Source of the DNA: Hericium rajendrae | Lineage: Eukaryota; Basidiomycota; Agaricomycetes; Russulales; Hericiaceae | Length of the DNA stretch: 64,000 nt | Assembly (NCBI GenBank): GCA_033439255.1 | Contig: CM065887.1 | Location: 1,798,001-1,862,000, forward strand | Direction of reading: 5' to 3' | In this document: in pieces, positions 1 through 12,015 of the stretch | Layout: each line of letters begins with the position of its first letter | How positions within the stretch are numbered: position 1 is the stretch's first letter | The notes under the pieces: model-generated | The model's input: only the letters and a program-made list of their open reading frames with translations | The model's database searches: none | Told to the model about the DNA's origin: nothing | Program-made: the position numbers and the translations under genes

Positions 1-2339
1 AAGAGCAGTGAAGGCAAGGTGACATTGTTTGTTTCCCCACTAATCGCACTCCATAACGAGCAGGTGAGTAATTTTTGCTCCCCATCTTACCGATGTCTGA
101 CGCAGCTGAGCTATCCTTTAGGTCGAAACATTCCGCAATGAATTCAACCTCAACGCTATCGCAATTAACAGCGCTCACGGTGGCTGCACTAAAGCCAAGA
201 TGAAGGTGACGTGTCTGATTTTTTGGACAAAGCAATAGCGGGCTGACGTATCTACCGTATCTACAGAGGATTGTCGCCGGAAAGTGGCCAATCGTCATTG
301 TGTCACCGGAGATGCTCCAATCGCGCCAGTTTATTGAGGGCGTGTTACGGAGAGTTTGGGCCCCGAGTCCTTTCCGTCTTTATTGACGAAGCTCATTGTG
401 TTTCACACTGGGGGGCTTCATTCCGAAAGAAGTACGGGACTATAGGTGTCATTCGAGCATTCCTCCCAAAGTCAACATCCTTTGTTGCTGTGTCTGCCAC
501 ACTCACTCCCCGAGTTCGTCGTGACCTGATCCATCGACTCCAGTTCAATACGCTAAACTACAAGTTTATCAACATAGGAAATGACCGTCAAAATGTATCT
601 CAGGTTGTGCGCGCTCTACAACATCCTATGAACACCTTCGCGGATCTCGACTTCATCATTCCCACCTCAGTCGTTGAGCCTCTCGACATTCCCAAAACCT
701 TTCTCTATGTAGATGATATCAAGACCGGCAGCGCGATTGTTGACCATCTGAACAGTCGTGTCAGCCCGACATTCCGTGACCGAGGCCTTGTACGGCCATA
801 CAATGCTGCAATGTCCAAGCAGTATCGAAAGGATGTGATGAAGCTTTTCAAAGCAGGTATAGTCTGTGTACTAGTTTGCACCGATGCTGCTGGGATGGTA
901 TGTCGAAACTCATCATTATTTGTGCATTATTCCACTGACAATCGTAACAGGGATGCAACATCCCAGACATCGATATGGTTGTCCAGTGGAAAGCTCCGCC
1001 ATCTCTAAGTGCGTGGGTTCAGAGGGCAGGCCGTGCAGCGCGAAGACCGGGAAGTAGTGGACTTGCTGTCCTACTTGTCGAGAAAGTTGCATTCGAATTG
1101 GATCCAAAGGCTGCAGCACTACCTGGTTCTGAGGGTTCTGAAGCGTCTGGAGAGGGTGATGAGCAGAGCACCCAAGGTCGCGGTCGAGGGAACGGTCGAG
1201 GGAATGGACGTGGACGAGGACGTGGGACTGGCAATGGGCGTAAACGTGGGGGTAAAGGCCCCAGCATGCGCGGAGGGCAAAGAAGCCGAGGTGCGCGACT
1301 AGGCTCAGATTATGCAATCCGACATGGGCAGCGCCGTGGCGAGTACGAAGGCCAGCATGATGCCATTCAAGTCCGAGAAGAACCTCCCTTGACGGACGAC
1401 TCACTGGCTGAAGGTTTGTATGTATTCATACAGACCACCAAATGCCGTCGTGAGGTTCTTTGCAAGGTATTCGAGAATGCCTGTCCCCGTATGTTCATGC
1501 CCGCTGCTTCGAGTTCCCTCACTCGGTACTGAACTTCCGAAGGTGTATCATCACAGATCTGTTGCGACTTGTGCAATCCCTCTTTCCTCGACAGAGTACG
1601 CCCTGGTCCTCGTCCACCGTCTTCTCGCCAGTCTCGCACAACGAAACATGAGCCAACCGAATCTGTCAGAGATGCATTATACGTGTGGCGCCGAGACATC
1701 AAGAAGAAGCACTTCGCCGGAACTCTTATCGCACCGCACGGTATTCTGGACAACAATACATGCGAGCTGCTCGCCTGCGTCGTTCCAATTCGCGACAAAG
1801 ACAAGCTGCAGCAGTTGCTCGGATCCAGCTGGGCGCTTTGGTCCCGATTTGGAGATGAGCTCTTTGACTTGCTCTCAAGTCTCGTACCTCCGTCAACATT
1901 ACCGGAACCCCGGCCTCCTTCAAAGCGCCGAAATGATGTGGTAGAAGAACCCACCGCGGACCTCTATCCACCAGACCATGCTCCTGTTCCAACCACATCA
2001 GCGGCCCAACCGGCACGAAAACGGCCTCGTCCTTCACCTTTGTCTAATGCTGTCGCGTTTCCTAACGAGACCTTAAGCAACACAGGCAGCTCGGAAGTGT
2101 TGCTCCCACTTGTGACCCCCGCGGACACATCCCGCAGCATCCAGTCTCATATTTACGAGAGCCAACCTGTGGTGCCATCTCAAGACGGCGAGCCATCGAT
2201 CAGCATTGGAGAGATCGAGGCTTACTGGCGTGCTAGAGGGTGGGTTCCAGGGATCATGCAGACTATATCAGAGCACGGACAACTAGTCCCATCACAGTAT
2301 CTATGGATGTTGCACCAGAGTTCACAGTTTCCATCATGA
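1..2339 (+). pseudogene. RecQ-family DNA helicase, 5' end outside window, one frame break
   Basis: ATP-dependent superfamily-2 DNA helicase of the RecQ type, acting on nuclear DNA. The window opens inside motif Ia (SPLIALHNEQ); the Walker A end lies off the left edge. In order: intron 64-121, exon 122-205, intron 206-266, a stretch reading IVIVSPEMLQSRQF, the DExH box DEAHC (385-399), motif III SATLTPR (about 490-515), motif V DAAGMGC formed by splicing intron 898-950, motif VI QRAGRAA (from 1020), an Arg/Gly-rich tail (about 1173-1257), then after intron 1467-1556 a cysteine cluster CCDLCNP resembling the RecQ zinc domain, and a long C-terminal tail ending with TGA at 2337-2339. The reading frame changes once between about 335 and 355, just before the DExH box, and no plausible intron restores it; hence pseudogene or assembly error. 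Agaricomycetes carry many such genes, some near telomeres; no telomere repeat is seen here. Confidence 0.82.
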
Positions 2340-3611
2340 ACTATGCATTTGCTACTCGTCAGATGTGTATATGAGTCGCAGCATGGAAGTCGAGCGTCCT
2401 CAGTCGGTTTTTTTCGAAAAAAAATTATATATCCAAATCGATTCCGAATGCATCAAAAACCACTTTTTGTTTACTGACTTTAACAACTTTTTTTTGAAGT
2501 GGAAGCTCGTTTTTTGTTCAAGGCGAGCTTTGGATTTGGCGGGCAAACGACGCGTCCTGCCAAAGTGGCGACCGAGCGGCCCAGTCCGCTCGTAAACTCG
2601 CGTCTCCTAAATTACCTCACATAAGCGTGTTTACGAGCATGGACTGGGGACGAGTCTAAGTGATCTCGAAGATTGGGCACTCATATTATAGGTGTACATG
2701 GGCCGAATATTAAATCAATATTAAATAAATTAAATCGAAAAAGGAAGAAGGAGAGGAGGAGGCATGCAACATGTCAGACATTTCACGGCCTTCCTCTTCA
2801 TGTACTTCCCCGAAACTCATAAATCGAGTGCAATCAGGATATCTACGGAGGTCTATTATTTTTTCGGGGCGCCTTCGGCGCCCTAAAAGGAGCAAAGTAG
2901 CACTTGTCGCTGCTTTGCTGTGCGAGAGATATCTTGAGCTTCATGCATCGCGAATGCGTGCACATACTTGAAACGTTTTATGGACTACCGTAGCTACGCG
3001 TGAAGTGTATCTAGACTAAAATTCGGAAAGTTCTCCTTGTATGGAGCCTTCGGGTAGCTACATCCTGAGAAGCAGACATGCTCCGACGGATGCTTGCCTG
3101 CACTAAGTATGTCAGCTACAACAATATAATTTTTTCTGCTATCTGTACCTGGACATGTCTCAGGACCTTAAAAAGAAAGATTGGAGGTTGGCGAACATCC
3201 GTCATTCATCATAGGCACAAGATTAAGTACCATCTGCACAATTGGCGATGTTTCTTGATTTTCAGAACAACTATTCACTATATCGACACGAAAAAAGTTC
3301 GGCACCATTGGCGCCGATGTTCTTAATCTACTAATAGAGTTTGGTATTTTTTCGAGCAGCCGTCGTCGAGTAGACAGGGCGCGAAGTTCGTGCTTTTGCT
3401 TTTTGTTTGTACATGATTATATCATATAATTTCAAACTCAGTTATATCGCTAGCTCTGTACACCTATGAATTAAGTCCCCGCTCTCTTTTATTATTATTA
3501 ATATTTGAGTTATTATTATTAAGCCCACAGGCATGAACAGCGTGCCTGGATAGTTGACGCCGTCCTGGAGAAACCTAACCCCAATGGACCCATGATTCGC
3601 ACACTCGCAGG

Positions 3612-3630
3612 TAACCGTCCTAGACGGTTA
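3612..3630. repeat. CCG-N7-CGG palindrome, copy 1
   Basis: TAACCGTCCTAGACGGTTA, a perfect palindrome with 8-bp arms around a 3-bp centre. This is the founding copy of a motif found six times in the window, always with CCG and CGG spaced by exactly seven bases. That geometry resembles an inverted half-site pair for Zn2Cys6 fungal regulators, which is inference. It lies about 1 kb upstream of the orphan gene start. Confidence 0.7.
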
Positions 3631-4529
3631 TGACCGTGCAGGGTCATTATATCGTAAACGACTAAAGTAACTGGAATCAAGTTGGTCTATGACCTATAAC
3701 TACTCGAAGTATGTAAAATGTCCTCTGACGTTGGTCACGCATAGAATCCTCTCCTAGACGTCCATCTTCGGGCAACTCGACTTGGTATTTCACTGAAGTA
3801 TTGACCATGCTTGCGCCTTGGCCGCCTGCTGCCACCCCGGTCATCTGTCGCTCCTCCAGACGTAGGCTCCGCTGTAGAACCTCCGAAGCCGGATAAATAT
3901 ACTGTGGTCCTCAAGGTGCTCCGTGCTGCCGATTGAACTCTGATCTGGAACTCAGTACGATACCTCTGAACCGGGCAAGCAGCAGATGCATGTCACGATA
4001 GGCCACCTCGAGGAGCCCCTAAGGTTCCATGTGGGCGTCCTCGTGGGCTTGCGAGTCGTCTGGAGTAGAGATGTCCAATACACGTCCTTCCTTCCTTCCA
4101 ATCACTTTTGAATGCCTGACATTCCACCCGTGTCTCGCTACACTATCACAGCCGTTTACAAATCCATAGGCCTTTTTCGGCAGAAGTTGATAGATATCGC
4201 AGCGTGCGTCGGAGATTTAACGTACAGGTGGAGGTTGATTGTAGCTGGCACCTGCCACCCGGCAGCACGGCAGGAGGGGCGGGGCATGATGTTGCGCGGT
4301 GTCACACAGTCTTAAGCGGTTTCCCACCTTCGTTCGCCGACTCAACATATTTTACTGTCTCGAGAAGGTCTACCGCTTTGTAAACGGCTGCAACGCCCCG
4401 AAAAAATCTGATGCATGTCAGATACCCCGAGCGTGCCGTTGCTTAGTAGGCGATCAATTTTTGATCTCGTTTATCCTAATCGACCCACGCCGGCAGGGAA
4501 ACACGAGTCATAAATCCGACGCACACTCT

Positions 4530-4535
4530 TATAAA
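4530..4535 (+). promoter_or_regulatory. TATA box of the 4641 gene
   Basis: TATAAA about 110 bases upstream of the chosen ATG, followed by a strongly CT-rich leader (about 4555-4620). A TATA box followed by a pyrimidine-rich leader is a common fungal core promoter layout, and it supports the start at 4641. Confidence 0.5.
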
Positions 4536-4640
4536 GAGGGTTGGCCACCCACTTCTCAGCCATCCCTGCCCCCAATCCCCGCTCCTCCCCCTACCTCATC
4601 CTCCCTTGTCGTCAATCTCAGTGTCTCGTGACCCCCTATC

Positions 4641-7383
4641 ATGCCCCGCCCCCCAAATGAGGAATGCGCTGTGCAGCAGTACAGTCTTCCCGCCTTTGTC
4701 GCTACAGCGAACGACTTGTTGTACAACGAGGGAAGAGTCCAGGAATTTGTGCAATTTGTACTTGCTGGTCGATATGTCGACTTCGAAGACATCCAGCACC
4801 CTGTGACAGTCCACAGAGTCGCCGTGAATGCCAACCAGGACACCACTCCATTTCAACCCAATGAATGCATTATCACACGAGACTACGATTCAATCATCGG
4901 GTTGGACCGTCTTCTTCCTTACACAGGGCCACTCGCAGTTTGGCCTGTGGGGCCTTTCAGGCAGACACTGAAGAAGGACAACCATCTTGAGGTCAAGGTG
5001 CATTACCAGGTATGCAATTCCGTTCGACGCTGCCTCCCTTCACGAAACTCATCTTACCTTACTCAGGGTGCCGATCGTCATGTCAGCCTTCATCAGGTCC
5101 CGAACATTGGCCTTGGGTCTGTTCATAATCGTCATGTGGTTCGAATCTTCTTTCCTCACCTTTACGATCCGGAGGAGGGGCCAGCCATTTCCCAACGCAG
5201 ACTTGCAAACTTCTTTGACCAATGCCTCCGGCCTGCTCTCGTCCGTGCCAATGAAAATCATCAAGCTCATTTTCCTTTCAGTTATCGACAGGCATTCATC
5301 AATGCCAAGGATTATCGAGGAGAAATCCGCCCAGGGTCCATTGATGTCTCACCAAACCATCTTGATGTCTTCCGAACTACCCTCCTTGACTGCTGTGAAG
5401 CACAGAATGATTTCCAGGGAGCTTTTTTTGGCCATGAGCTTAGAGGAAGCAAAGGAGTAGCCCCGCATGATCCGTTGGATCTAGATGCTCGTCAGGCTGC
5501 TCTGGAAGACATCACCCGTTTTGTGGACATTGACAAAATCGATCATGATTCCTGGCTACTCGATGTTGGTCTTGAGATCCGCCTTCCTGATCATACACTC
5601 CAGTGGCTTGAAATGAAACATGACTGGTTGCTCAACTGGCTCCTTCCTAATGCAACTAATGCACAACGAGACGACCTTCACACAGGTGCCCGGTTCTATT
5701 GTGACAACAGTGCCCAGCTTGCCGACCTGGCTGGGTTTCGAGCTACCCCTCGCTCTGCAGGAAAAAATGATCATGTGTCATATATGCACATCTACACAAC
5801 AGACAAGACAATCTCGTACCAACTGCATGAAGGCATCTGGAGGCGTCGGAGTGGCAAGCATATCCTACCAGACCAGATGGAATCCTTTCTGCGAGACATA
5901 GCAGGTCAACGCAGTATGCTGTCTGAAGCAGCAGGCTTCGAAGACGAGGATTTTAGCCCAGGTCAGGAGAGTACTGCAAGAGTGGAAGTTAGGGTGCCAT
6001 TAAGCATTGCAAGGGACACTCTGTACGACATCAGTGATGAACTATTGGATTGTGTGGTAGCCTTTGAACCTGCTGTCTGGTGGTAAGTGTGCTCATAAGG
6101 GTCATCATTCAAATCTCATTCTTTATCACTATGATGCCAGGTCATTCAAATTCTTCCGCCAAGCTGCTCTGGAATATGTTTTTACGAACTTGCATGAAGC
6201 TCCTTTGATAGCCCGTGCTTATCCCAGTTCTTTGACACTCGGTGCCGTTTGTGCATGGATGCTCAATGCCATTCACTACAGGCCAGCTGCCACCCAACGT
6301 GAGATGGACCTGGCCAAGACTTGCTGCTGGAGACGAGTCGATAATCCGGGCCCATATGATGACATGGGAGATCCAGATGACGAAATGGCAATTCCGGTGA
6401 TGTATGGTCAAGGTTTATACTTCATATCAGGGATCTGGATGAACGACAAGGTGTGGCGAATGCAAGGGAACATTTATGTTGACTTGCAGGAGACCCTTCC
6501 CAGACTCTATGGTGCCTGCAGCATGGAGGACCTCAAACGCCATTTCATGAGGGGTAACCCACGCAGACAGGATCAACAAAGCCATCCGTCTCGAACACAG
6601 AATCGGAGCAGTCGCCTTACATCCAATGTCACTGATTTTCGCGACGAAATCATTCTCACACAGGACTTTGGTCTGATGGAGGCTGGTGTACGAGAACGGG
6701 CAATGCCAACAGCACAAGGACCCGATGTCCTCCCAGATCCAGCAATTGAGGATCGCAATCCTGAATACACTGAAGCATCCGTCGACCGAAAAGTAACCCT
6801 TATTTGGCAGCAACTCCTCTCTGACATTGTCCAAAAGGCACCCAATCCCAGGGATCGACGCAACCCTTCCTATCTCCGTCTTTCCCATGCCCAGCGACAT
6901 AATGTCAAGGAGGACCTGTACCAAAATCTTGATTTTACGAACATCCTCAACAGCATGCATATCAAAGTTGTCACTACACACGAGTTCAATACGACATTCT
7001 TCAACTCTTACTTTCCGCCGAAGGGTATGGGAGCGGACAAGAGGAAGAACTTTTCTACTTCAACGTATTATGTTTCCTACGTGGACTTGACCAACAATGT
7101 GACAGAAGAAGGCGCGACCAAAATCCGCAATGGTTTGTGGCACAATTGGAAGACGCTGTTGAAATGGATTCCTTATCCTCAGAGCGACCGCATGTGGACC
7201 ACGAAAACACCAAATATTCAGGGCTTCAAAACTTATGGGACAGAGGCAAATAAACCTGCACCCTGGATCGCCCTCAGCGCTGGTCATACCAAGACTCTAC
7301 ATGGTGTTCAACTGAACAAACGAAAGCAGAAAGAGATTGATGAGGAGCAGGAAAGACACATGGATGTGGACGACGAGTACTGA
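4641..7383 (+). CDS. Orphan agaricomycete protein, about 875 aa, three exons
   Basis: Complete gene with exons 4641-5009, 5067-6082 and 6141-7383. Introns 5010-5066 (57 nt) and 6083-6140 (58 nt) have GT and AG ends; the first is a multiple of three without a stop, so it could be retained. The lengths sum to a clean frame ending in TGA at 7381-7383. I do not recognise a catalytic domain. The protein looks globular, with no signal peptide or membrane segment. The middle is rich in Trp, His and Asp; an Arg/Ser-rich linker follows at roughly residues 600-640; the tail is acidic (ends DVDDEY) after a KRKQKEI basic patch. It lies 2.3 kb downstream of the RecQ-like helicase on the same strand, which may be a module or chance. 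It is one of the very few genes here without a break, so it is probably expressed or recently so. Confidence 0.78.
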
Positions 7384-7505
7384 GTATGACATAAGTAAAA
7401 GGGTTCGATGGTAGACTTTGCAACTAGAGGATTTCTGTGGCCACAGCGGATGATACCCAGGACCTGAACATTTCTGAACATCTCTGAACATTTACATAAC
7501 GTGTG

Positions 7506-7524
7506 TAACCGGCTTGGACGGTCA
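7506..7524. repeat. CCG-N7-CGG palindrome, copy 2
   Basis: TAACCGGCTTGGACGGTCA, with one arm mismatch relative to copy 1. It is 123 bases past the orphan gene stop. Confidence 0.6.
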
Positions 7525-7762
7525 CTTCGCGCCCACACAGAGCCTACACGAGGTTAGGGGTTGCCAGAGTGTCAGAGGCGGCCGAGAGCGCATACGACGA
7601 AAATATGGTATGGTGATGGTGATCGCACTGAGTTGAGAGCTCAAAGGAAACGGGCAGAAAGCCCGAGCATATATATACATGCACGGAAACAGATAACATA
7701 CGTCGCCAGGTCCGATGAATGCTCGAGCGCCCTCACACAGAGGTGAACCTGCCGCACGTCCG

Positions 7763-7781
7763 TAACCGTCTTTGACGGTGA
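7763..7781. repeat. CCG-N7-CGG palindrome, copy 3
   Basis: TAACCGTCTTTGACGGTGA, preceded by GCCGCACGTC. The same ten bases precede copy 4, so copies 3 and 4 belong to a direct repeat of about 40 bp with a 92-bp offset. Confidence 0.65.
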
Positions 7782-7854
7782 CTTCTCACAGCGTGCCACT
7801 CCGGCGTAGAATTGATTGAACCGTTGCTGGAGGTTTTTGCATGCCGCACGTCGA

Positions 7855-7873
7855 CAACCGTCCTGGACGGTTA
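7855..7873. repeat. CCG-N7-CGG palindrome, copy 4
   Basis: CAACCGTCCTGGACGGTTA, again preceded by GCCGCACGTC and followed by a CTCTCGC stretch similar to the one after copy 3. Confidence 0.65.
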
Positions 7874-8047
7874 CCTCTCGCGATGAAGGAAAAGCTCAGT
7901 GGGCGGCGGACCTTCAGTCTTCTATGTTTGCTGCTTCCCCTATTCTAACTTCCGATCGTAGACATTCCAAACACGTCTAGCTAGCCTCGCACCAAAATCT
8001 CGCACATGATTATGTGAGCAGTTTGGAACGGACCTATACTTCTAGCA

Positions 8048-8240
8048 TACTTAGTGGATGACTTTCCGCGGCCTTATTTTTATTCTATGATATGTTTTGG
8101 AGGTCATTTAGATTCAAAGTCCGCTGATTTGCATGACCTGATTGGATGAGGAGGTCATTTTGGACGTTAGCGAGGCATTTGAAATGGCCTCAGGTATATC
8201 ATACCATAGATTTAAGGCCGCGGAAAGTCACCCAGTAGTA
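8048..8240. repeat. Imperfect foldback repeat, about 190 bp
   Basis: Two arms of about 50 bp lie in inverted orientation (about 8048-8100 and 8183-8240). The best-kept core is GACTTTCCGCGGCCTTA, followed in both arms by an AT-rich stretch and CTATGATAT-like bases. It has no coding capacity and looks like a small miniature inverted-repeat element or a relic hairpin. No target duplication is clear. Confidence 0.5.
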
Positions 8241-8352
8241 TTATCATTTATTGTCTCAGTCGCTGGGACCCCTACGTACAGCACATACTATCGTACATTC
8301 GTCGTGGAACATATAGGTCCGCTAGTGCCTCATGCACGTGGATTGGATGGAG

Positions 8353-8680
8353 TTTAGGTGTCCGTTGGTGGGGTGGGTGGTGGCAGCCAGTGCGCCCCAT
8401 CTTCACTGGCGACATGCTCCCCAGCCGCCTCCATGAGTCCAGCCATGGCACTCTGTAGATCAGTGTCTGCGATGTAACCTTCATGTACCAGATGTGCCAT
8501 CACCTGTTCCATCCATGTTCTGCACCCAGTTCCGGCTTCATTGTATGCATAGAATTGTAGGTTGTGAGATCTGATGAGGGTGATCACGTCCAGCATGGAT
8601 AGAGTTTTTCCCTCAGCAATAGGCAGCACCCTATAATGCCACACTTTCGAAAGGGTTCCGAGTGATTTTTTGCCTCGAAC
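8353..8680 (-). pseudogene. Possible 3' exon of an orphan (DUF7770-like) protein
   Basis: An open minus-strand stretch reads WHYRVLPIAEG, then a predicted helix, then GTGCRTWMEQVMAHLVHEGYI, ending in a Pro/Thr tail. The order 'basic strand, helix, G-C-R-x-W, helix' recalls the C-terminal half of a fungal family I know as DUF7770; this is memory, not a search. No matching N-terminal exon is seen upstream. A second open minus-strand stretch, 8698-8976, has no recognisable motif and a stop between it and this one. Probably a gene remnant. Confidence 0.28.
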
Positions 8681-8983
8681 CCTACCACATCAGCAAATTA
8701 GTTCCAATATTCATCACTCTGATCCAGCGCTGGGAGAACGTACGCAATCAATGTGTCGACTGAATCGGGACGTCGTAAGATAGCATCGAACATGCATGCC
8801 AGCTTGCGGGCCCCCTTCATCCTTCCGGTCGTTGCGGATATCTCCGGGACCATGGTGAGCTCCTCATAGATCCCCCCGAACCTCCTGTGACAAAGTCCAT
8901 TAGCCAGCCCCGGGCCTACAAATAGGGATGTCACGGTACCAATGATAAATTTGCCTCCCATTGTGAGGCAGGGCAATATGTAT

Positions 8984-11219
8984 CAGGAGGCGTTTGAAAT
9001 TCTCCCTACGCTGGTCGTAGGGTAGGTCGTCCAGGGTGATGGGCTCCTGAAAGCGGTTTCGGCGATTTCAGTGCGCGAGAACGCTGGCCAAAGCAGTGTA
9101 CTCACGCCCTCGGGTGCAATTGGAGGCAGGGGCATATTGATGCTTGGACGTTGACATGGCCCGCCGTTCAGGTCTTTATATGCGAGCCCTCGACTACAGG
9201 TGATTGTTGTCACCCGCCCTTATCTCGCCTACCCATCCTCTCTCACGCACATCTTAATTTCCGCGTTCCCAACCCAACCCACCTCTTAATTTCCGCCTTC
9301 CCTTTTCGACCTATCTTGTCTATCTCTACACAACTATATACCAAGCATGCAATAAGAATGGAACACTATTCGCCGATGGAATGCCGTTCACCGGCATGGT
9401 GGTCATGCATGCTTGTCTTCTCTGTCCGAGAACATGCATTTGGACATCATATAGACCATGGCTTCCCACGTGTGGCCCCATGAGCAGGGAGCAAGTACTT
9501 CAGTCTCCAGTAGGCAGATCTTCGCCCTTCGGCTGCATGGTGTTTATGTGAGGGCGCGAGAGTCCAAGCGCTCGGTCGAGGTCAGCTGTCGTGTCGGGAT
9601 GACGACATGAGCATTCATCGAACCTGGTGGGGTCGGATCTAGCGGGGTGTGTCCTTTGTTTCCGTCCATGTATCATATCTTCGTCGTGTGCGCTCTCGGC
9701 CGCCTCTGACAGTTTAGCCAATTGCCGTACTCATACACCGATGGCCGCAGGTCATCATCGATCTCCGCACCGCAAAATAAGGAAAGTCGGACAGTGGATG
9801 CCTTCCCATAAGGGTTCATGCGATAGACATTCCTAGATTTGTGCTTTTAAACAGGGGTGTCCGGAATCCGAGCACACAAATACGACTACCCAGTCATAGT
9901 GGTGTTGACAGAACGCTGCCATTCTGCCACCCGGTATTGCCACCCTGGCGATCGCCACCTGGCGGAATGGCAATTGCTCGGAGGGCTGGCAGAAGATGGC
10001 AGATATAAAATATTCTATTACTAATTCCCGTATCAATATACCAGTCCGGGGCAAGCTGACGGTGTCGGTGTCCACTAGCGCTATGTAAGAAAACAGCTCG
10101 CGGAATACTCCGGAACCACTAGCGGAGGAATCGGACCGCTACACGAGATGACCTCGGTGGCAAGTAAGTACTATCCGACGGTTCTATTGCCAAGCAGCCT
10201 CAGGATAGAGCTCAGGCTGTCCTCAGGATGGATTTCGCTTCAACCGATGGTTCGCGGTGTGACGTGCCTAAAAAATGATGCTCAGAACCGCCGGCAACGG
10301 TGAAAGGTCTCGGAGCCACAAATCGCTAGAGATGTAAGCCATGAAAATTTGGTTAAGTCGACTTTACAATGGGCAGGAAGGCTGAACAGCTCATGATAAG
10401 AAACATACTTGTGACATTATACAAGGTGTTGTAGTTTAGTGGTCTTCATTGGAGTTGTCAACTTATCAAAGTCATACATTTGATCCTTGCACTACGCATG
10501 TTTTTTGTGGAAAATTCGGGCTTTTTTTTTTTTTTTTTTTTTTTTTGTTTGAATCCATATTGCTATTCGACGCTGTAGCGTCATGCAGCATTACATCCGT
10601 GTGACCCCCAAAACCTAAGCTACCGCCCGCCCGTTAATAAACGTTGAGTGGCCCAGATGTTGAGGGTCGAAAATCTTGTTGGTGAGTACTGAGTGTCGGG
10701 TGCGAGATCTGCATCACATAAGCTCCCCTCCGTGCAAGCACGGAGCGAGCACCGACCTGAAGGAAATTCGGGCTTTTTGTCGGCCGTCCCTGTCCTTTCC
10801 TTGGATCGATCTCGGCTACCTGTTTACGCGGGTTTGTCATGCGCGCGTAGCGAAAGTCAACCTCAGGATGGACTCAAACTATCCTACGGACGTCCTCGGC
10901 TAATCGCATAGGTCAGAAGCCGTCTTAGCCGTGTTCTCATTTCAGTTCATCCTCAGTGTCTCGGCCCTTTCTGCACTCAGTATCGCGTTCACGCCTTCCT
11001 CAGGCCTTATCATTTAGGCCATCCTACGGCCTTCTGAACCACTTGGACGTGTAGCAGATGCGTCGCGCGAGCACGACGCGGTACGTTTGTACAGTGATCT
11101 ATTCATGCGGCGACGGCAGGTTTCGTTGCCCTTGGGCTCTCATGTAAGTGCGTGAACGAGCCGCGCGATGCTTCACGCCCCAGTTTCAACAAGGCATAGT
11201 ATGCTGAGCTAGCACATTC
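8984..11219. other. Gene-poor DNA with scattered hairpins
   Basis: No gene is supported. Near 9936-9975 a local palindrome centres on TGGCGATCGCCA. A long T run sits at about 10518-10545. The bases AAATTCGGGCTTTTT occur both before that T run (about 10515) and at about 10764, suggesting a small duplicated segment. A tRNA-like stretch is listed separately. Confidence 0.5.
10428..10545 (+). repeat. Possible tRNA-derived SINE with poly(T) tail
   Basis: TGTAGTTTAGTGG (about 10433-10445) resembles an RNA polymerase III A box as in Asp/Glu tRNAs. About 45 bases later, TTTGATCC is a weakened B-box-like element. The flanking bases could form an imperfect acceptor stem, but the anticodon stem pairs poorly, so this is not a working tRNA gene. 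A T-rich run follows within 40 bases. Head plus homopolymer tail is the layout of a SINE, but only one copy was noticed here. Confidence 0.25.
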
Positions 11220-11221
11220 TA

Positions 11222-11757
11222 GGCTGCGATCGGCAACGCGGTTGAGCGCAACCAGATTGCGTCTGACTACCATATATAGACGAATCTTTCCTGGAACTGC
11301 TCTCGCAACCAGATTTGATACTGACCTGTTCGGCTGCACCAAAATCTGCAAATTCCGAACTGAGTGGCAGTTTGGAGAATGAACAATCGGTAAGTGCCGC
11401 ACGGCACAGTTCGGCCTCTACAACTACAAGATCAGTAAAAAGTATCTCATGGATGTTTCTTGGCAAAACAAAAGAGGAGGATCATATTTATTTTATTTTT
11501 CAAGTTAATCAGTAGATTTTTGAGGTTGTACAAGAGGCATAGCAAGCACAGTAAATATGAAAAACTAGGGGTGCCAAGGGGGTGCACTATGGATTAGATG
11601 GATTGGGATCGGCATTGGCCCGGCATGGCCGGCATGCCACCGGCATCACTGTAAGCAGCATAGCCACTGAACCGCGATCTAATACCAGTACCTTCCCACG
11701 CCAGAAAAGATACAGCATCTCAGAAATCGTATCTCAACCGCGTTGCCGATCGCAGCC
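11222..11757. mobile_element. MITE, Tc1/mariner-type, 25-bp perfect inverted ends
   Basis: The left end GGCTGCGATCGGCAAC... (11222-11246) is matched perfectly in inverted orientation at 11733-11757. A TA dinucleotide flanks each side (11220-11221 and 11758-11759), which is the target duplication of Tc1/mariner-like transposons. The 536-bp interior has no transposase-like reading frame, so it is non-autonomous. Perfect end identity suggests a fairly recent insertion or selection on the ends. Confidence 0.78.
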
Positions 11758-12015
11758 TAAGTAAACAGGTTTCCCGCCGTAGCGGCGGGTTGCTTGGCTA
11801 GTCCATGTAAGACCCCGGAACTGAGCCTCTTCTAATGCACATTAATTGACACCGTAATGCACCCGCAGCACAGCCACAACCTCAGGGCAGGAGTGTAAAT
11901 ATAGTATCCTGGGAAATTGGTCCTTCGGAGATTGAATTGCTCTCATATATAACACTTGCTGACGGCTCTTTATCAATACGGACACCTCCCCTCACAAATT
12001 TCGCTCGCCGGCCAT

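Larger units (their letters stand above)
2340..4640. other. Gene-poor spacer between helicase and orphan gene
   Basis: No coding region is supported in these 2.3 kb. It holds a small GC hairpin at 2867-2883 (stem GGGCGCC, loop TTC), AT-rich stretches around 3410-3540, one CCG-N7-CGG palindrome at 3612-3630, and the promoter of the downstream gene near its right end. Confidence 0.6.
7384..8352. other. Spacer with three palindromes and a foldback repeat
   Basis: No gene is supported. Just after the orphan gene is a short direct repeat of a TCTGAACAT unit (three copies, about 7467-7492). Three CCG-N7-CGG palindromes and one imperfect foldback repeat follow, listed separately. Confidence 0.55.
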
